DNA of 64,000 nucleotides from Ruminiclostridium papyrosolvens C7 (GCF_000421965.1 NZ_ATAY01000006.1:1-64000); one strand, 5' to 3'; positions 48,102 to 59,239 are shown, counted from the first letter of the stretch. A program made the numbers and translations. The notes: generated from the letters alone by a model not told the origin.

Positions 48102-48974
48102 TCAACCCTTGACAGCACCTATCATTATGCCGCTGACAAAGTATTTTTGAAGCTTTGGATATACAAGAACTATTGGTAACGTCGCAAATACTACACAAGC
48201 TGCCTTAAGACTTTCAGGCAGGAGGTTCTGTGACATATTCCCGTCTCCTATGGATGCATCTACGGTCTGGCTGTTAACAATTATCTGATATAGCTTTAAC
48301 TGCAATGGATATAGTTTTGAATCAGTAATGTAAAAGAGAGCGTCCATGAAGCTATTCCATTTTCCAACTGCATAGAACAAACTCAATGTAGCAAGTACAG
48401 GTTTTGATAACGGAAGTACTATCTTGAAAAGAACACCTATATCGTTGCATCCGTCAAGGATTGCTGATTCTTCAAGACTCTCAGGTAATGATGTGAAAAA
48501 TGTTTTTAAAACTATAAGGTTAAATGCACTTAATACCCCCGGCAATATCAAACTCCATGAGCTATCAAGCATATGCAAATTCTTAACCAACATATAGTCG
48601 GGTATAAGTCCACCGCTGAAATACATCGTAAATATAATCATCAGCATTATGGCATTTCTTCCTTTAAGCCTCTGCTTAGTAAGAGGGTATGCTGCACAAA
48701 TTGTCAGGAACATACCGATTACAGTGTACACAAGAGTAATAATTACCGTATACACAAGTGACCAAATCATTGTTGAATCTTTCAAAATAGCCTTATACGA
48801 TTCAAAATTTAAATTAACAGGCCAAACAAATACCTTTGAAGCAAGTATTGCAGAATTGGAGCTCAATGAAACAGCGACAACATTTAATACCGGGAATAAG
48901 CACAGTATTACACAAATCAAAGTTATTACATTTATAAAAATATTAAAAACCTTATCACTGGTTTTATAAACCAT
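48102..48974 (-). CDS. ABC sugar importer permease, LplC-like (importer 2)
   Basis: 290 residues, six membrane segments, EAA loop EESAILDGCNDIGVLFKIVLPLSKP, tail YFVSGIMIGAVKG. Forms the channel with the permease upstream. Twenty bases separate it from the upstream permease; the binding-protein gene follows. Confidence 0.9.
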   Translation of the reverse strand: MVYKTSDKVFNIFINVITLICVILCLFPVLNVVAVSLSSNSAILASKVFVWPVNLNFESYKAILKDSTMIWSLVYTVIITLVYTVIGMFLTICAAYPLTKQRLKGRNAIMLMIIFTMYFSGGLIPDYMLVKNLHMLDSSWSLILPGVLSAFNLIVLKTFFTSLPESLEESAILDGCNDIGVLFKIVLPLSKPVLATLSLFYAVGKWNSFMDALFYITDSKLYPLQLKLYQIIVNSQTVDASIGDGNMSQNLLPESLKAACVVFATLPIVLVYPKLQKYFVSGIMIGAVKG

Positions 48975-48993
48975 TCTCTATACCACCTTTCTT

Positions 48994-49950
48994 CTACCAA
49001 ATACCTTGCTCGCCGCTCTTATTTGCTATCCAGTTAGTTACTGACAGGAATACCAATCCTACAACCGACTGGAACAACCCTACAGCAGTTGCTATGTTAT
49101 ATCTGGAGGACTGCAAGCCTACCCTGTATACATAAGTACTGATAACATCTGAAAAGTCCTTAACCTGCTGGTTCCCGAGAATATATGGACGGTCAAACCC
49201 TATCATTGAAATCTTACCTATATTCAATATAAACAGGATAATTATTGTAGGCTTAATTGCCGGCAATGTTATACTCCATATTTTTCTGAGTCTTCCCGCT
49301 CCGTCAACATCTGCAGCTTCATATAATTCTGAGGGTATTCCGGTTATAGCTGCGAGATATATGATCATACCCCAACCTGCACTCTGCCATATACCGATAC
49401 CTGTATACGTTGCTAACCAGTGCCACTTTTCAGTTAAGAAAGGTATTGTTTTAAATCCCATTGATTTGATAATTGTATCAATCATACCAAAATTCGGTGC
49501 AAATATCTGAAGTGCTATACCTCCGATAATAACCCATGACAAGAAGTGCGGAAGATAAAGCATTGTCTGAGAAATTCTTTTATATCTTACGGATCTAACT
49601 TCATTAATAATAATTGCTAGAATAATTGGAGCCGGGAATCCGAATATCATATCAAATCCGTTAAGCAGGAATGTATTTTTAAGTGCTCTGTAAAAATCAT
49701 CGGATCTGAAAACTTCCCTGAAGGCATCCCACCCAATCCATGGACTGGCAAATACGCCCTGAAATATGTTGTATTCTTTGAAGGCTATAACGATGCCATA
49801 CATCGGTACATATTTAAATAATATAAAGTATGCAACCGGAAGCACCAACAATAAATAAAGATATATATCTCTTTTTAAGTAATGGCCAAACCCCTTTTTA
49901 GGAAGTTTATTTGGTAAAGCTTTTGAAACAGCAGTATTAGTTTTCCCCAT
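48994..49950 (-). CDS. ABC sugar importer permease, LplB-like (importer 2)
   Basis: 318 residues with six membrane segments and the EAA loop ELYEAADVDGAGRLRKIWSITLP. First gene of importer 2, controlled by the promoter at 50032-50059 and faced by the divergent AraC regulator. No ATPase gene is nearby; a shared MsmX/MsiK-type ATPase is expected elsewhere. Confidence 0.9.
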   Translation of the reverse strand: MGKTNTAVSKALPNKLPKKGFGHYLKRDIYLYLLLVLPVAYFILFKYVPMYGIVIAFKEYNIFQGVFASPWIGWDAFREVFRSDDFYRALKNTFLLNGFDMIFGFPAPIILAIIINEVRSVRYKRISQTMLYLPHFLSWVIIGGIALQIFAPNFGMIDTIIKSMGFKTIPFLTEKWHWLATYTGIGIWQSAGWGMIIYLAAITGIPSELYEAADVDGAGRLRKIWSITLPAIKPTIIILFILNIGKISMIGFDRPYILGNQQVKDFSDVISTYVYRVGLQSSRYNIATAVGLFQSVVGLVFLSVTNWIANKSGEQGIW

Positions 49951-49984
49951 GCAAACAGCAACCCCCCTGGTTTAATTTTTTGGA

Positions 49985-50000
49985 ATCTATTGTAATAGAT
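49985..50000. promoter_or_regulatory. Palindromic site upstream of importer 2
   Basis: Palindrome of seven-base arms around GT, 35 bases before the importer 2 start and downstream of its -10. Candidate operator, or a small mRNA hairpin. Confidence 0.4.
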
Positions 50001-50031
50001 AAAAGCTTTGGTTCGATCTGCTGATGGAATT

Positions 50032-50059
50032 ATTTTATCACTAGGAAATTTCAGTTCAA
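50032..50059 (-). promoter_or_regulatory. Promoter of importer 2
   Basis: TTGAAC, 16-base spacer, TAAAAT on the minus strand, about 80 bases before the first permease. Confidence 0.5.
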
Positions 50060-50361
50060 GAATGACAATTTTTTAAGTATTTCAATTTTAATCATTTTGT
50101 CTGTGTTTAGGGGCAAAAGGAGTCCAAAGGACATATATTGGTTGTACAATAATCAATTTTGATTCATATAATTAATATTAAATATTAACCCTGTACCGGA
50201 TTAATTGCAAAGGATTACATTTAATTTTTCTCTCGGAATATAACTGTTTTAACTCGATTTTTCCAAAAAAATTTTATATTAATTAAGAGGTAATGAATTA
50301 AATATTAATATATAATAGTGATTATGATATTTTAAGACACAAAACACAATGGGGTGCAGTA

Positions 50362-52647
50362 ATGATGAAAAATTATTCAATAATTGTGAAATTGATGATT
50401 ATCCTTTCTCTTTTTATAATAATACCTATTATTACTATTACCTTTATTTTCAATTATGGGATAATGAAGTACTCAGAAGATGAAATAGGTCGTTCTGGTC
50501 TTGGTAAGCTTGATTCTGCAAGAAGCGTTACTGATCTTTTGGCTCAGACTATAAGTAATGAGAGCCTTCATCTGTCTTTGGATGAAACTCTTAACAAATT
50601 ATATGGAATGGATGACATACATCAGGCAATTAAGGACAGCGATAACAATTTAATGCTGTATCAGTTTGTATCCAAGCTATCCGACATAGTTAAAACTAAC
50701 AATGCCTATTCCTCCGTATACTTGTACTTAGATAATTCAAATTATGTAGCAACAAGCAATGGCGTTTATCCCAAGGATAACTTTCCAGATGATACCTGGC
50801 TTAAATCATATATAAAAAGTAAGGAGATGGGAGCACCGTTATCATGGACAAATCCCAGACCAAGCGATACCAACGGAAACAGCTCTGTTATATCATACAT
50901 ATTCCCTTTAACCTATACCACAAATCTCAAAGGGTCTATTACCATAAATGTGTATGAAAACAGACTTAGCACACTAATAAACAGCAATAACTACGATATA
51001 AGCGACTTTATAAGTATTATAAATTCCAAGGGCGATGTAATATCTTCAGTTGATAAGAGCATCCTTAACAAGAATTTGTCAGACATTTCCTATATTTCTA
51101 AGGTTTTAGACAGTAACATTGACAGAGGACATTTTATAGAAAGCATTAACGGTAAAAGATTTCTTATTACATATCTGAAAACTGGAGCTGAAAATTGGAC
51201 ATATGTAGGCGTTTTTTCCCTGAATACCTTGACTACCAAGGTAAATTCATTAAAAATGTCCATAATTTATATATCAATTTTCTTATTAGTACTTTTTGTA
51301 CTACTGTCATATATAATTTCACGCAGATTGTTCAACCCTGTAAAAAAACTGGTACAGGAAATCAAATCCAGAAAGGGTATTGACATTATTGGAAACGGAA
51401 ATGAGTTTACACTTCTGTCTAAAACCTTTGATGCCATGATAAAGCAAGAGGATCAGTTATTCCGTACCATTGAAAGGGATCATAAAAATTTCCGTGAAAA
51501 CTATTTGCTCAGCCTTTTAAGGGGAAAGCCCTCAATCACAGAAGATGAAATGAATCTTTTCCCGTTGAAGAGCACGCTGTGTTGTGTAATATACATAGAT
51601 AAGTACAATGATTTCGTATCAAACTTCTCATATGAGCATCAGTATTACCTTAAATCAGTAATATTGAACCTGTCCGAAGAAAAGGTAGGTGAATCTTTTA
51701 AGTGTTCAGGTGTTGTTTTAGATGGAGATAAGGTAGTTCTTATCGTTAATATCTCCGATGAGGACATTATAAGTGTTACTTCCGTACTGAAAAATGCTTT
51801 CTCCATTGTTCAGAGGGAAGCGGCAAAAGTAATAGAAACAACCATATCTGTTTGTCTCGGGGGCATTTACGATGACATTCTGAATATAAGGAACTCGTAT
51901 AATGAGGCGCAGAATCTCATAAAGCAAAGATTTATGATGGGACACGAGGCTTTTATATGTCAAAAGGAAGACATAGCTGACACCAACAAGTATTTCTACC
52001 CGTTTAATATAGAAAAACAGATATTCAACAATATTGATATCGGTTCAAAAGACGCACTTTTGATTTCCCTAAGCTGCTTCTTCGATGAAATTAAGCAAAA
52101 TAAAAATCTCAGCTATGACAATGTTATGCTTATACTGAACCAGTTACTCGGAAACACCATTAAGTATTTGCTGGATTTAAACATCAGTGTCAGCAAGGTT
52201 TTTGGAAATGACTTTAACATATACAGTAAACTTGCGGAGATTGAAACTCTGGACGAAGCAGGTTTGTTCCTGTCAAATATATATTTGCAGATTATTGAGT
52301 ACAATGAAAAGTTCAAGGTTGAAGGAAAATCCCACATAGTAAAGATTTTGGATTATATTCATAAAAATTACAAGAAGGATATTGCAATTAATACTCTTGC
52401 AGAACATGTGGGACTTAGCTATTCCCACGTAAGAAAGATATTTAATGACGAGACCGGTGAGAACATTGTTAACTATATAAACAATATGAGAATTGAAGAA
52501 GCACAGCGTCTGCTGCGTCAAACAAACATGAATATTAATGATATTGCACTTAGTCTCGGATATAACAATAAACAGAGCTTCAACAGGTTCTTTAAGAAAT
52601 ATGTTGGTATTAACCCTGGAGAATACAGAAGTATAAAAGCAAATTAA
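50362..52647 (+). CDS. Transmembrane AraC-family regulator
   Basis: 761 residues. N-terminal segment 10-30 and a second at about 295-318 enclose an extracellular dCACHE-like sensor; a short HAMP-like and helical region follows, then a middle region of some 300 residues and a C-terminal AraC helix-turn-helix (about 665-761, GLSYSHVRKIF and SLGYNNKQSFNRFFKKY). Signal sensing and DNA binding are in a single chain, so it is a one-component regulator without a receiver. Divergent from importer 2 and convergent with the GH67 operon, and likely regulates one or both. Confidence 0.85.
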   Translation: MMKNYSIIVKLMIILSLFIIIPIITITFIFNYGIMKYSEDEIGRSGLGKLDSARSVTDLLAQTISNESLHLSLDETLNKLYGMDDIHQAIKDSDNNLMLYQFVSKLSDIVKTNNAYSSVYLYLDNSNYVATSNGVYPKDNFPDDTWLKSYIKSKEMGAPLSWTNPRPSDTNGNSSVISYIFPLTYTTNLKGSITINVYENRLSTLINSNNYDISDFISIINSKGDVISSVDKSILNKNLSDISYISKVLDSNIDRGHFIESINGKRFLITYLKTGAENWTYVGVFSLNTLTTKVNSLKMSIIYISIFLLVLFVLLSYIISRRLFNPVKKLVQEIKSRKGIDIIGNGNEFTLLSKTFDAMIKQEDQLFRTIERDHKNFRENYLLSLLRGKPSITEDEMNLFPLKSTLCCVIYIDKYNDFVSNFSYEHQYYLKSVILNLSEEKVGESFKCSGVVLDGDKVVLIVNISDEDIISVTSVLKNAFSIVQREAAKVIETTISVCLGGIYDDILNIRNSYNEAQNLIKQRFMMGHEAFICQKEDIADTNKYFYPFNIEKQIFNNIDIGSKDALLISLSCFFDEIKQNKNLSYDNVMLILNQLLGNTIKYLLDLNISVSKVFGNDFNIYSKLAEIETLDEAGLFLSNIYLQIIEYNEKFKVEGKSHIVKILDYIHKNYKKDIAINTLAEHVGLSYSHVRKIFNDETGENIVNYINNMRIEEAQRLLRQTNMNINDIALSLGYNNKQSFNRFFKKYVGINPGEYRSIKAN

Positions 52648-52659
52648 TTATAAATGGTC

Positions 52660-52697
52660 AAAACAAAACAAGCCGTTAGACGGCCTGTTTTGTTTTT
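52660..52697. terminator. Bidirectional terminator
   Basis: Palindrome AAAACAAAACA-GCCGT / ACGGC-TGTTTTGTTTT with a 3-base loop, flanked by A and T tracts, between the convergent AraC regulator and aguA. Confidence 0.85.
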
Positions 52698-52707
52698 ATA
52701 GTATGTT

Positions 52708-54798
52708 TTAATATATTTTTCTGCCTAGTTCATCAGGTATTCCTGTTTTGCGGTAGAAATATGTGTTTATTACATCTCTCCACTCTTTGGAATGTTCCAG
52801 CTGTCCATCAAGTCTTTCCGATACATGCCTGAATATTTCTTCGCCTACCAACCCTTTTAGACTCCTCCATTTGTTTATTAATTCTTCAACCTCTTTAACA
52901 CCTTTAAAATGGGTGTTATAGATATATTGAATTAATTTTTCACCTGATTTTAGTCTGTAATCATATGGTACATGGTGGAAAAACAGCAGCAGCTCTTCCG
53001 GACACTTCTCCACATTCTCATAAATCTCGGCAACATCCTTATGATACTGTCCTGTATAACCCGTACCGTTCCTGACTGTCCTGTCAACGCCTATTCCCTT
53101 ATGGTCTGCCCTGTGATATGTTCCCCACTTGTCGTATTCATATCCGTCTACGTTAGGCCCGTAATGATGATTAGGATTAACCATCCATCCAATTCCCAGA
53201 GGTGAGGTATAATTTTCATAGGTTCTCCATGAGCCCATCAGCATTTGTTTTACGGTACTTACAACCTTTTCGTTGTTTGAATAAGTCATTCGAACCCATT
53301 CATCAGTAATTTGTTCTGCCGACAAATCCGGATTCCAGCATAAACGTGAATACCCATAAGTATTTGATTGGGCCATCTGATGTCCCGTCCAGTTCAGGTC
53401 ATTTCCGATATTTGTTACAGCTGCCATTCCGCATAATTTATTATTAAACACTGACCCTGTGATAATTTTCTTAACACTTGTGTCCTTACCTTGTGCCATT
53501 GTATCAAAATCCAGTATCTCCTTCCACATTGGCACCAGATAGCATAAATGCTTTTGCTGACCCGTGTATTCCTGAGTTATCTGAAGCTCCAACAGCTGGT
53601 TTGTTTTTTGTAATCCTCCGAATAACGGTGATACGGGCTCACGCACCTGAAAGTCCATAGGCCCGTTTTTTATCTGGAGTAATACATTTTCTTTAAACAA
53701 TCCATCCAGAGGCATAAAGTTGTCATAGGCAGCTCTTGCCCTGTCAGTTGTAAGATCACGCCAATCCTGCATACAATTGTATACAAAGCATCTCCATATA
53801 ACCAGACCGCCATGTGGTTCCAAGGCTTCGGCAAGCATGTTTGCACCGTCAGCATGAGTACGTCCGTAGGTAAAAGGCCCTGGCCTGAATTCTGAATCAG
53901 CTTTAATCAAAAAACCTCCAAAGTCAGGTATCAGCGAGTATATCTCATCAGCCTTTTTCTTCCACCACTTTCCTACCTGAGGGTCTAAAGGATCGGCGGT
54001 GGAAAGTCCTCCTATTTCAATAGTACTAGCAAAATTGGCACTAAGATACAGCCTTATCCCATAATCCCGGAATATTTTAGCCAGATTTGCAACATCGTTA
54101 AGATATCTGTCTGTAATTAGCATGCTCTCATACTTGTGGACGTTAACATTATTTATAACAATACTGTTTATCCCCACTGAGCACAGAAGTCTGGCATAGT
54201 CTCTTATTCTGTCAAGGTCATCAGTTATTTTATTATCTGTAAAGAAAATGGATTTACCTGCATAACCCCTTTCTATACTTCCATCTATATTGTCCCAGTG
54301 GTTTACAATACGAAGCTGATTTGCAGGGTTTTCAATCTTTAAAATTCCTTCAATCACTGTCTCAGTCTGCAATAGCCTCAACAGGTCAAATACTCCGTAA
54401 ATCAACCCTTTTATGGTAGTACCGGCTACAACTATTGCCTCACCATTACCTGTTTTAGTTCCTTTGATTATAAAGCCTTCACTACCGATTTGAACTACCT
54501 CATCATATTTTACATACGAGTCTATGTAGTTGCCCCTTCCAAGTACCCCCAGAGTAATAAAAGAGCTTTGTTCCGGTTCACATGATACAGCAGCATCAAC
54601 TCCCAGTATTCCTTTAAAACCCCTTTTTAGCTCATCTATCGCAATTCCGGTATCTTCTGTTCCTTGGGAAACAACTATATTGGAAGCCCACTTTGAATAG
54701 GCTTGTTTTAACTGACAGTTTTCAAGTAAATGGTATCCAAGCCAGCAGTTATATCCTTTCACATCACATATTTCAGTGTTTATGGTTGTTCTAGACAC
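52708..54798 (-). CDS. aguA: Alpha-glucuronidase, GH67
   Basis: 696 residues, the normal size, no signal peptide, so cytoplasmic. Catalytic acid E303 in [10 protein letters not shown]; general base pair D382 ([11 protein letters not shown]) and E410 (ITQEYTGQ), with the 28-residue gap between D and E identical to that of the characterised enzymes. It removes 4-O-methyl-glucuronic acid from the non-reducing end of aldouronates. GTG start immediately after the uxuA stop (two bases), with GGGGG upstream. Confidence 0.95.
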   Translation of the reverse strand: MSRTTINTEICDVKGYNCWLGYHLLENCQLKQAYSKWASNIVVSQGTEDTGIAIDELKRGFKGILGVDAAVSCEPEQSSFITLGVLGRGNYIDSYVKYDEVVQIGSEGFIIKGTKTGNGEAIVVAGTTIKGLIYGVFDLLRLLQTETVIEGILKIENPANQLRIVNHWDNIDGSIERGYAGKSIFFTDNKITDDLDRIRDYARLLCSVGINSIVINNVNVHKYESMLITDRYLNDVANLAKIFRDYGIRLYLSANFASTIEIGGLSTADPLDPQVGKWWKKKADEIYSLIPDFGGFLIKADSEFRPGPFTYGRTHADGANMLAEALEPHGGLVIWRCFVYNCMQDWRDLTTDRARAAYDNFMPLDGLFKENVLLQIKNGPMDFQVREPVSPLFGGLQKTNQLLELQITQEYTGQQKHLCYLVPMWKEILDFDTMAQGKDTSVKKIITGSVFNNKLCGMAAVTNIGNDLNWTGHQMAQSNTYGYSRLCWNPDLSAEQITDEWVRMTYSNNEKVVSTVKQMLMGSWRTYENYTSPLGIGWMVNPNHHYGPNVDGYEYDKWGTYHRADHKGIGVDRTVRNGTGYTGQYHKDVAEIYENVEKCPEELLLFFHHVPYDYRLKSGEKLIQYIYNTHFKGVKEVEELINKWRSLKGLVGEEIFRHVSERLDGQLEHSKEWRDVINTYFYRKTGIPDELGRKIY

Positions 54799-54799
54799 T

Positions 54800-55882
54800 C
54801 TATTTACCCCCGATAGTCATCTTATCTATAGCTTCCCACAATCCGTTAAGGTAGGCTATACCTAATGCTCTGTCATAAAGACCATAGCCTGGCCTCGCCT
54901 TTTCTCCCCATATCATTCTGCCGTGATCAGGACGTATATACCCTTTAAAGCCTATATCATAGTAAGCCTTCATGATTTCAAACATATCGAAAGAACCGTC
55001 TGATGAAAGGTGTGAAGACTCATGGAATTTTCTTTCTCCGAAGAACTTGAGATTTCTAACATGGCCAAAGTGTATTCTTCCCATTTTACCGAAGTATCTT
55101 ATCAATTCAGGTATGTTGTTATTGGGATTTGCGCCTAAAGAACCGCTGCAAAGAGTTAATCCGTTATATGGACTGTCAACAAGCTTTACAAGTCTGTCAA
55201 GATTATTTTTGCATGTAACAATCCTTGGCAAACCGAAAAGAGGCCACGGCGGATCATCCGGGTGTATGGCCATTTTTACATCGGCCTCTTCACATGCGGA
55301 CATAATATTTTCAAGAAAATATTTAAGGTTGTCAAATAATTTATCCTCATTTACGTTCTTGTATTTTTCAAAGGTATCTTTCAATTCACTTAATCTTTCA
55401 GGTTCCCAACCCGGCAGAGCAAAACCATTCGAGCTTTTTGCAGTATCTTCTACCAATTTAACCGGGTCTATACCCTTTACTATATCATGGTCATAGCAAA
55501 GTGCATTGGAGCCATCAGGCAATGGATATGCAAGGTCATTTCTCAGCCAGTCAAATATAGGCATAAAGTTATAACATATAACCTTTACCCCCACTTTTCC
55601 CAAGTTAATTATAGACTGTCGGTAGTTTTGAATGTATTTATCTCTGCTTGGCAATCCCAGTTTAATATCTTCATGTACATTTACACTCTCGATAACCTCA
55701 AGCTTTAAGCCTGCCTTTTCAACAGAGTCCTTTAGCGCAGTAATTTTGTCCATGGGCCAAACCTCGCCCACAGGTACATCATACAAAGCTCCTACAACTC
55801 CCGTAATGCCGGGTATTTGTCTTATTTGCTCCAAACCTATGCTGTCGTCCTTTTCACCAAACCATCGAAAGGTCATCTTCAT
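54800..55882 (-). CDS. uxuA: Mannonate dehydratase
   Basis: 360 residues from ATG 55882 (AAGGAGATGATACTT before it; an ATG nine bases earlier lacks spacing). TIM barrel of the xylose-isomerase fold with metal-binding [13 protein letters not shown] and [11 protein letters not shown]. Dehydrates D-mannonate to 2-keto-3-deoxygluconate. Lies between uxuB and aguA. Confidence 0.95.
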   Translation of the reverse strand: MKMTFRWFGEKDDSIGLEQIRQIPGITGVVGALYDVPVGEVWPMDKITALKDSVEKAGLKLEVIESVNVHEDIKLGLPSRDKYIQNYRQSIINLGKVGVKVICYNFMPIFDWLRNDLAYPLPDGSNALCYDHDIVKGIDPVKLVEDTAKSSNGFALPGWEPERLSELKDTFEKYKNVNEDKLFDNLKYFLENIMSACEEADVKMAIHPDDPPWPLFGLPRIVTCKNNLDRLVKLVDSPYNGLTLCSGSLGANPNNNIPELIRYFGKMGRIHFGHVRNLKFFGERKFHESSHLSSDGSFDMFEIMKAYYDIGFKGYIRPDHGRMIWGEKARPGYGLYDRALGIAYLNGLWEAIDKMTIGGK

Positions 55883-55908
55883 AAGTATCATCTCCTTAAT
55901 ACTCCGTT

Positions 55909-57522
55909 TTATTTTACATACTTTTCTAATACGTTTTTAACTGCATCTTTGCCTGCAATAAATTCCTTGAAATATCCTTCAATTTTTTCACCCAGGCCTA
56001 CATCATACAGATTCACTCCGAAAATTTTATCATTTGATAACAAAGGCTTTAACTGCTCTCCAACTGTATCGGCCTTTCCCAGCTCAATGCCTTCAAGATA
56101 CGTTTTTAACTGATCTAGCATCGGATCAGGACTTAGCTCCATTACATTTCCGTTATCGTCTATACCCATTAGATATCTGCACCAGCCTGCAATTACAAGG
56201 GGGATATATGTTAAGCTTTTTACATCGTATGTGGGATGGCTAACATATGTCTTTATTGTTTCACCAAAACGAACCGGTATTTTTTGCGATGTATCGCAAG
56301 CGATTCTTTGTGGTGTATCAGGGATATACGGATTAGGAAAACGCTGATTTATTACTTCGTCTATAAAAGCCTGAGGCTCAATGATTCCGGGGTTAATAAC
56401 TACAGGCATTCCCTCTTTATAGCCTATATTTTCTACCAGCTTTCTCAACTGTGGGTTCTTCATTTCATCAGCTATCAGTGTATATCCCAAAAGGCATCCG
56501 AATACGGCAAGTGCAGTGTGCAGAGGATTTAAGCATGTTGTAACCTTCATTCTCTCTACATTTTCAACTGTACTTTTGTCTGTGAAATACACTCCAGCAT
56601 CCTCAAGAGGCATTCTGCCATTGGGGAATTGGTCTTCAATTACCAGATACTGCGGTTTCTCAGCATTTACAAACTGTGAAATATATGTATTCTTGTTTGT
56701 ACGAATAATTTCAGTGTCTTCAAGTCCTATTTCCACTAAAGCCTTGTTTACTGTTTCAGAAGGCCTCGGAGTAATTTTATCAATCATTGAACATGGGAAC
56801 GAAACCTTTGAAGGGTTATTGATATATTCAAAAAATCCCTTTTCAACTATTCCATTATCAACCCATTTTTGAATAAGTGTCTGGATAGATTTTCTAAGAA
56901 GATCTCCGTTATGCGAACAATTATCCATACTTACCATTGCAACCGGAAATGCTCCTGCCAAGAATCTGCCGTAAAGCAATGACGCTGTTTTTGCAATGAG
57001 ACTTTTTGGATCCTTGAATCCATGCTCCATGTCGTGTACTACATCAGGCAGGAATTCATTTGACATTCCTGTCAGTGAATAGCCCTTTTCTGTAACTGTG
57101 AAGCTGGCTATCTGCAAAGACGGCTTACGGAAAATTTCCTGTAACCTCTCCCAATCCTCAGTTCTGGCTGTATCTCCCACCAAGCTTTCGAAAACACTAC
57201 CAATAATTTTCTTCTCCAGACTTCCATCGGGATTAAGGTGAACCAATAAACTGAGATTATCAAAAGGTTTGTATACTTTATCAATAATTTCATAATCAAA
57301 GGTTTCCGCAACAATTATTCCTGAATCCGCTTTTCCCGAATTCAGAAGATTTTGCTGCAATGCTGCTATAAATCCTCTGAATATATTACCGGCACCAAAA
57401 TGAACCCATCTAGGCTCTTCTTTGGTCTTTCTCAGCATCTCGTCATAATCAAATTTAGGCACTTCTACTTGGTTTGCTTCCCACGCACTATAATCCTTTA
57501 TTCCATTTCTATTTAATTTCAT
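55909..57522 (-). CDS. uxuB: Fructuronate reductase (mannitol dehydrogenase family)
   Basis: 537 residues from ATG 57522 with GGGGGTGG before it. Long-chain polyol dehydrogenase: NAD-binding [11 protein letters not shown] near residue 48 and [13 protein letters not shown]. Converts D-fructuronate to D-mannonate with NADH. In the glucuronate pathway it follows UxaC, which is absent here. First gene of the uxuB-uxuA-aguA operon. Confidence 0.9.
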   Translation of the reverse strand: MKLNRNGIKDYSAWEANQVEVPKFDYDEMLRKTKEEPRWVHFGAGNIFRGFIAALQQNLLNSGKADSGIIVAETFDYEIIDKVYKPFDNLSLLVHLNPDGSLEKKIIGSVFESLVGDTARTEDWERLQEIFRKPSLQIASFTVTEKGYSLTGMSNEFLPDVVHDMEHGFKDPKSLIAKTASLLYGRFLAGAFPVAMVSMDNCSHNGDLLRKSIQTLIQKWVDNGIVEKGFFEYINNPSKVSFPCSMIDKITPRPSETVNKALVEIGLEDTEIIRTNKNTYISQFVNAEKPQYLVIEDQFPNGRMPLEDAGVYFTDKSTVENVERMKVTTCLNPLHTALAVFGCLLGYTLIADEMKNPQLRKLVENIGYKEGMPVVINPGIIEPQAFIDEVINQRFPNPYIPDTPQRIACDTSQKIPVRFGETIKTYVSHPTYDVKSLTYIPLVIAGWCRYLMGIDDNGNVMELSPDPMLDQLKTYLEGIELGKADTVGEQLKPLLSNDKIFGVNLYDVGLGEKIEGYFKEFIAGKDAVKNVLEKYVK

Positions 57523-57710
57523 GTTGTATTTCCACCCCCGCAAAGTATAAAATTATTTAATATTTTCGGTGCATTAAAGCAGTTTATTAGCAGGCAAAAA
57601 AACATTAATAAAATATCCCAAACAGAACTTTGGCTAAAAATTCGTCAGGGATAATATTTAACTTTAGGTTATTGCCATATTTAAAAAATGCTATCAACAT
57701 CTTCGTCATC

Positions 57711-57739
57711 ATTATAGGTAATATACCTTTTTCAATCAA
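57711..57739 (-). promoter_or_regulatory. Sigma-A promoter of uxuB-uxuA-aguA
   Basis: TTGATT, 17-base spacer, TATAAT on the minus strand, about 180 bases upstream of uxuB. Confidence 0.7.
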
Positions 57740-57824
57740 TATTCACTTTTAATCAGACCATATAATTTTTAATTAAATAAGTAAAATAAATAGCGGGAAG
57801 CATTGTATTTCCCACCGTTATATA

Positions 57825-57858
57825 AAAAAGGCTGCCTTATTAAAAAGGCAGCCTTTTT
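57825..57858 (-). terminator. Terminator of the malic enzyme gene
   Basis: AAAAAGGCTGCCTT / AAGGCAGCCTTTTT palindrome with a short AT-rich loop, reading out on the minus strand into TTTTT. Confidence 0.9.
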
Positions 57859-57874
57859 GTTTTCATGTACAAAA

Positions 57875-59050
57875 TTACTTTCTAGCTACACCTGATTTTC
57901 TAGCTGCTTCAGCAACTGCTGCTGAAACTTCTTTTGCAACTCTTGGATCAAATGGAGCTGGAATTACATACTCTGCATTTCTTTCTTCATCGCTAACAAG
58001 TCCAGCGATTGCATATGCAGCAGCTATCTTCATTTCATCATTTATTTCACGAGCTCCTACATCAAAAGTACCTCTGAAGATACCAGGGAATGCAAGAACG
58101 TTATTAACCTGATTTGGATAGTCTGAACGACCTGTTCCAACAACAGCAGCACCTGCTTCAAGAGCTTCTTCAGGCATAATTTCAGGAGTTGGGTTAGCTT
58201 GAGCAAATATTATTGGATCTTTTGCCATAGACTTAACCATATCCTTTGTTACAGTTCCTGCTGCTGAAACTCCTATAAATACGTCTGCTCCAACCATAAC
58301 ATCCTTTAATAAGCCTCTCTTGCCTTCGAGGTTAGTGATTTTAGCCATTTCAGCTTTAATTGGGTTGAGGTTATCTCTGCCTTCATATATAACACCCTTT
58401 GTATCACAGAGAACAACTTTTCTTAAGCCCATTGAGAAAAGAAGCTTTGTAATAGCTATAGCCGCAGCACCCGCTCCGTTTACAACTATTGAGATATCTT
58501 CCATCTTCTTACCAACAACTTTTAATGCATTGATAAGACCTGCAGCAGTAACAATAGCTGTTCCATGCTGGTCATCGTGGAATATAGGAATATCTGTTTC
58601 CTTCTTTAATCTTTCTTCTATTTCAAAGCATCTTGGAGCAGCTATATCTTCAAGATTTACGCCGCCGAAGCTTCCTGCAAGCAATTTAACAGTTTCAACT
58701 ATAGTGTCAACATCTTTTGACTTTATACAAAGAGGGAATGCATCAACATCACCAAAAGTTTTGAACAAACAGCATTTACCTTCCATAACAGGCATACCTG
58801 CTTCTGGTCCGATATCTCCTAAGCCAAGTACAGCTGTGCCGTCAGTGATAACTGCTACAAGATTGTGTCTTCTAGTATATTTGTATGAGTTCTCAACGTC
58901 TTTCTGAATTTCGAGACATGGTTGAGCTACTCCTGGTGAATAAGCTAATGAAAGATCTCTTTTATCCTTTAAAGGAGCCTTACATACAACTTCTATTTTT
59001 CCCTGCCACTCTTCGTGGGCTTTAAGTGAATCCTCATAAATGGTACCCAT
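57875..59050 (-). CDS. NAD(P)-dependent malic enzyme
   Basis: 391 residues from ATG 59050 (GGAGGAATATCAA before it). Motifs: SLAYSPGVAQPCL, TDGTAVLGLGDIGP, FHDDQHGTA and nucleotide-binding NGAGAAAIAI. Decarboxylates malate to pyruvate and CO2, forming NAD(P)H. It follows the malate-type dehydrogenase gene, so malate made from oxaloacetate is converted to pyruvate: the malate shunt used by cellulolytic clostridia that lack a typical pyruvate kinase route. Confidence 0.92.
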   Translation of the reverse strand: MGTIYEDSLKAHEEWQGKIEVVCKAPLKDKRDLSLAYSPGVAQPCLEIQKDVENSYKYTRRHNLVAVITDGTAVLGLGDIGPEAGMPVMEGKCCLFKTFGDVDAFPLCIKSKDVDTIVETVKLLAGSFGGVNLEDIAAPRCFEIEERLKKETDIPIFHDDQHGTAIVTAAGLINALKVVGKKMEDISIVVNGAGAAAIAITKLLFSMGLRKVVLCDTKGVIYEGRDNLNPIKAEMAKITNLEGKRGLLKDVMVGADVFIGVSAAGTVTKDMVKSMAKDPIIFAQANPTPEIMPEEALEAGAAVVGTGRSDYPNQVNNVLAFPGIFRGTFDVGAREINDEMKIAAAYAIAGLVSDEERNAEYVIPAPFDPRVAKEVSAAVAEAARKSGVARK

Positions 59051-59106
59051 TTGATATTCCTCCAAACGTTTAATAGTAAATATGCTGGTTTTTTCTTAAT
59101 GCAAGA

Positions 59107-59155
59107 AACAAATAAACGATACTTCTATCGAAAGGATTAAGTATGTTTATTTGTT
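59107..59155 (-). promoter_or_regulatory. Long hairpin between mdh and malic enzyme
   Basis: Arms of 17 bp (AACAAATAAACGATACTT and AAGTATGTTTATTTGTT, one bulged base) around a 14-base loop. There is no clear U-run, so it is more likely an attenuator or mRNA-stability element than a full terminator. Confidence 0.5.
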
Positions 59156-59239
59156 CCTCTTAATTTTACACTATTGTGAAATCTTTCACAACCTATTTTT
59201 GATTCTTTTTATTAAAGATACTTATTTGGTTTTAAAAAC

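Larger units (their letters stand above)
49951..50361. other. Divergent control region of importer 2 and its regulator
   Basis: 411 AT-rich bases without a gene. Contains a minus-strand promoter (50032-50059), a 7+7 palindrome ATCTATT-gt-AATAGAT at 49985-50000 in the importer leader, and repeated AAATATTAA/TTAATATTAAATATT tracts near 50170-50190 and 50295-50310. These are candidate binding sites for the AraC regulator. Confidence 0.5.
57523..57874. other. Region upstream of uxuB
   Basis: 352 bases. The uxuB leader (about 57523-57704) is around 180 bases, with a possible hairpin formed by TATTATCCC and GGGATATT; the promoter is at 57711-57739; the remainder is the malic-enzyme terminator at 57825-57858 and a weaker GGGAA/TTCCC hairpin at about 57795-57812. 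No gene seen. Confidence 0.5.

Noticed and set aside
54972..55496. A 174-residue antisense frame in uxuA
   Set aside because: Opposite strand to a clear mannonate dehydratase; no start signal.
58320..58907. A 195-residue antisense frame in the malic enzyme gene
   Set aside because: Shadow of a highly conserved enzyme, without a ribosome-binding site.
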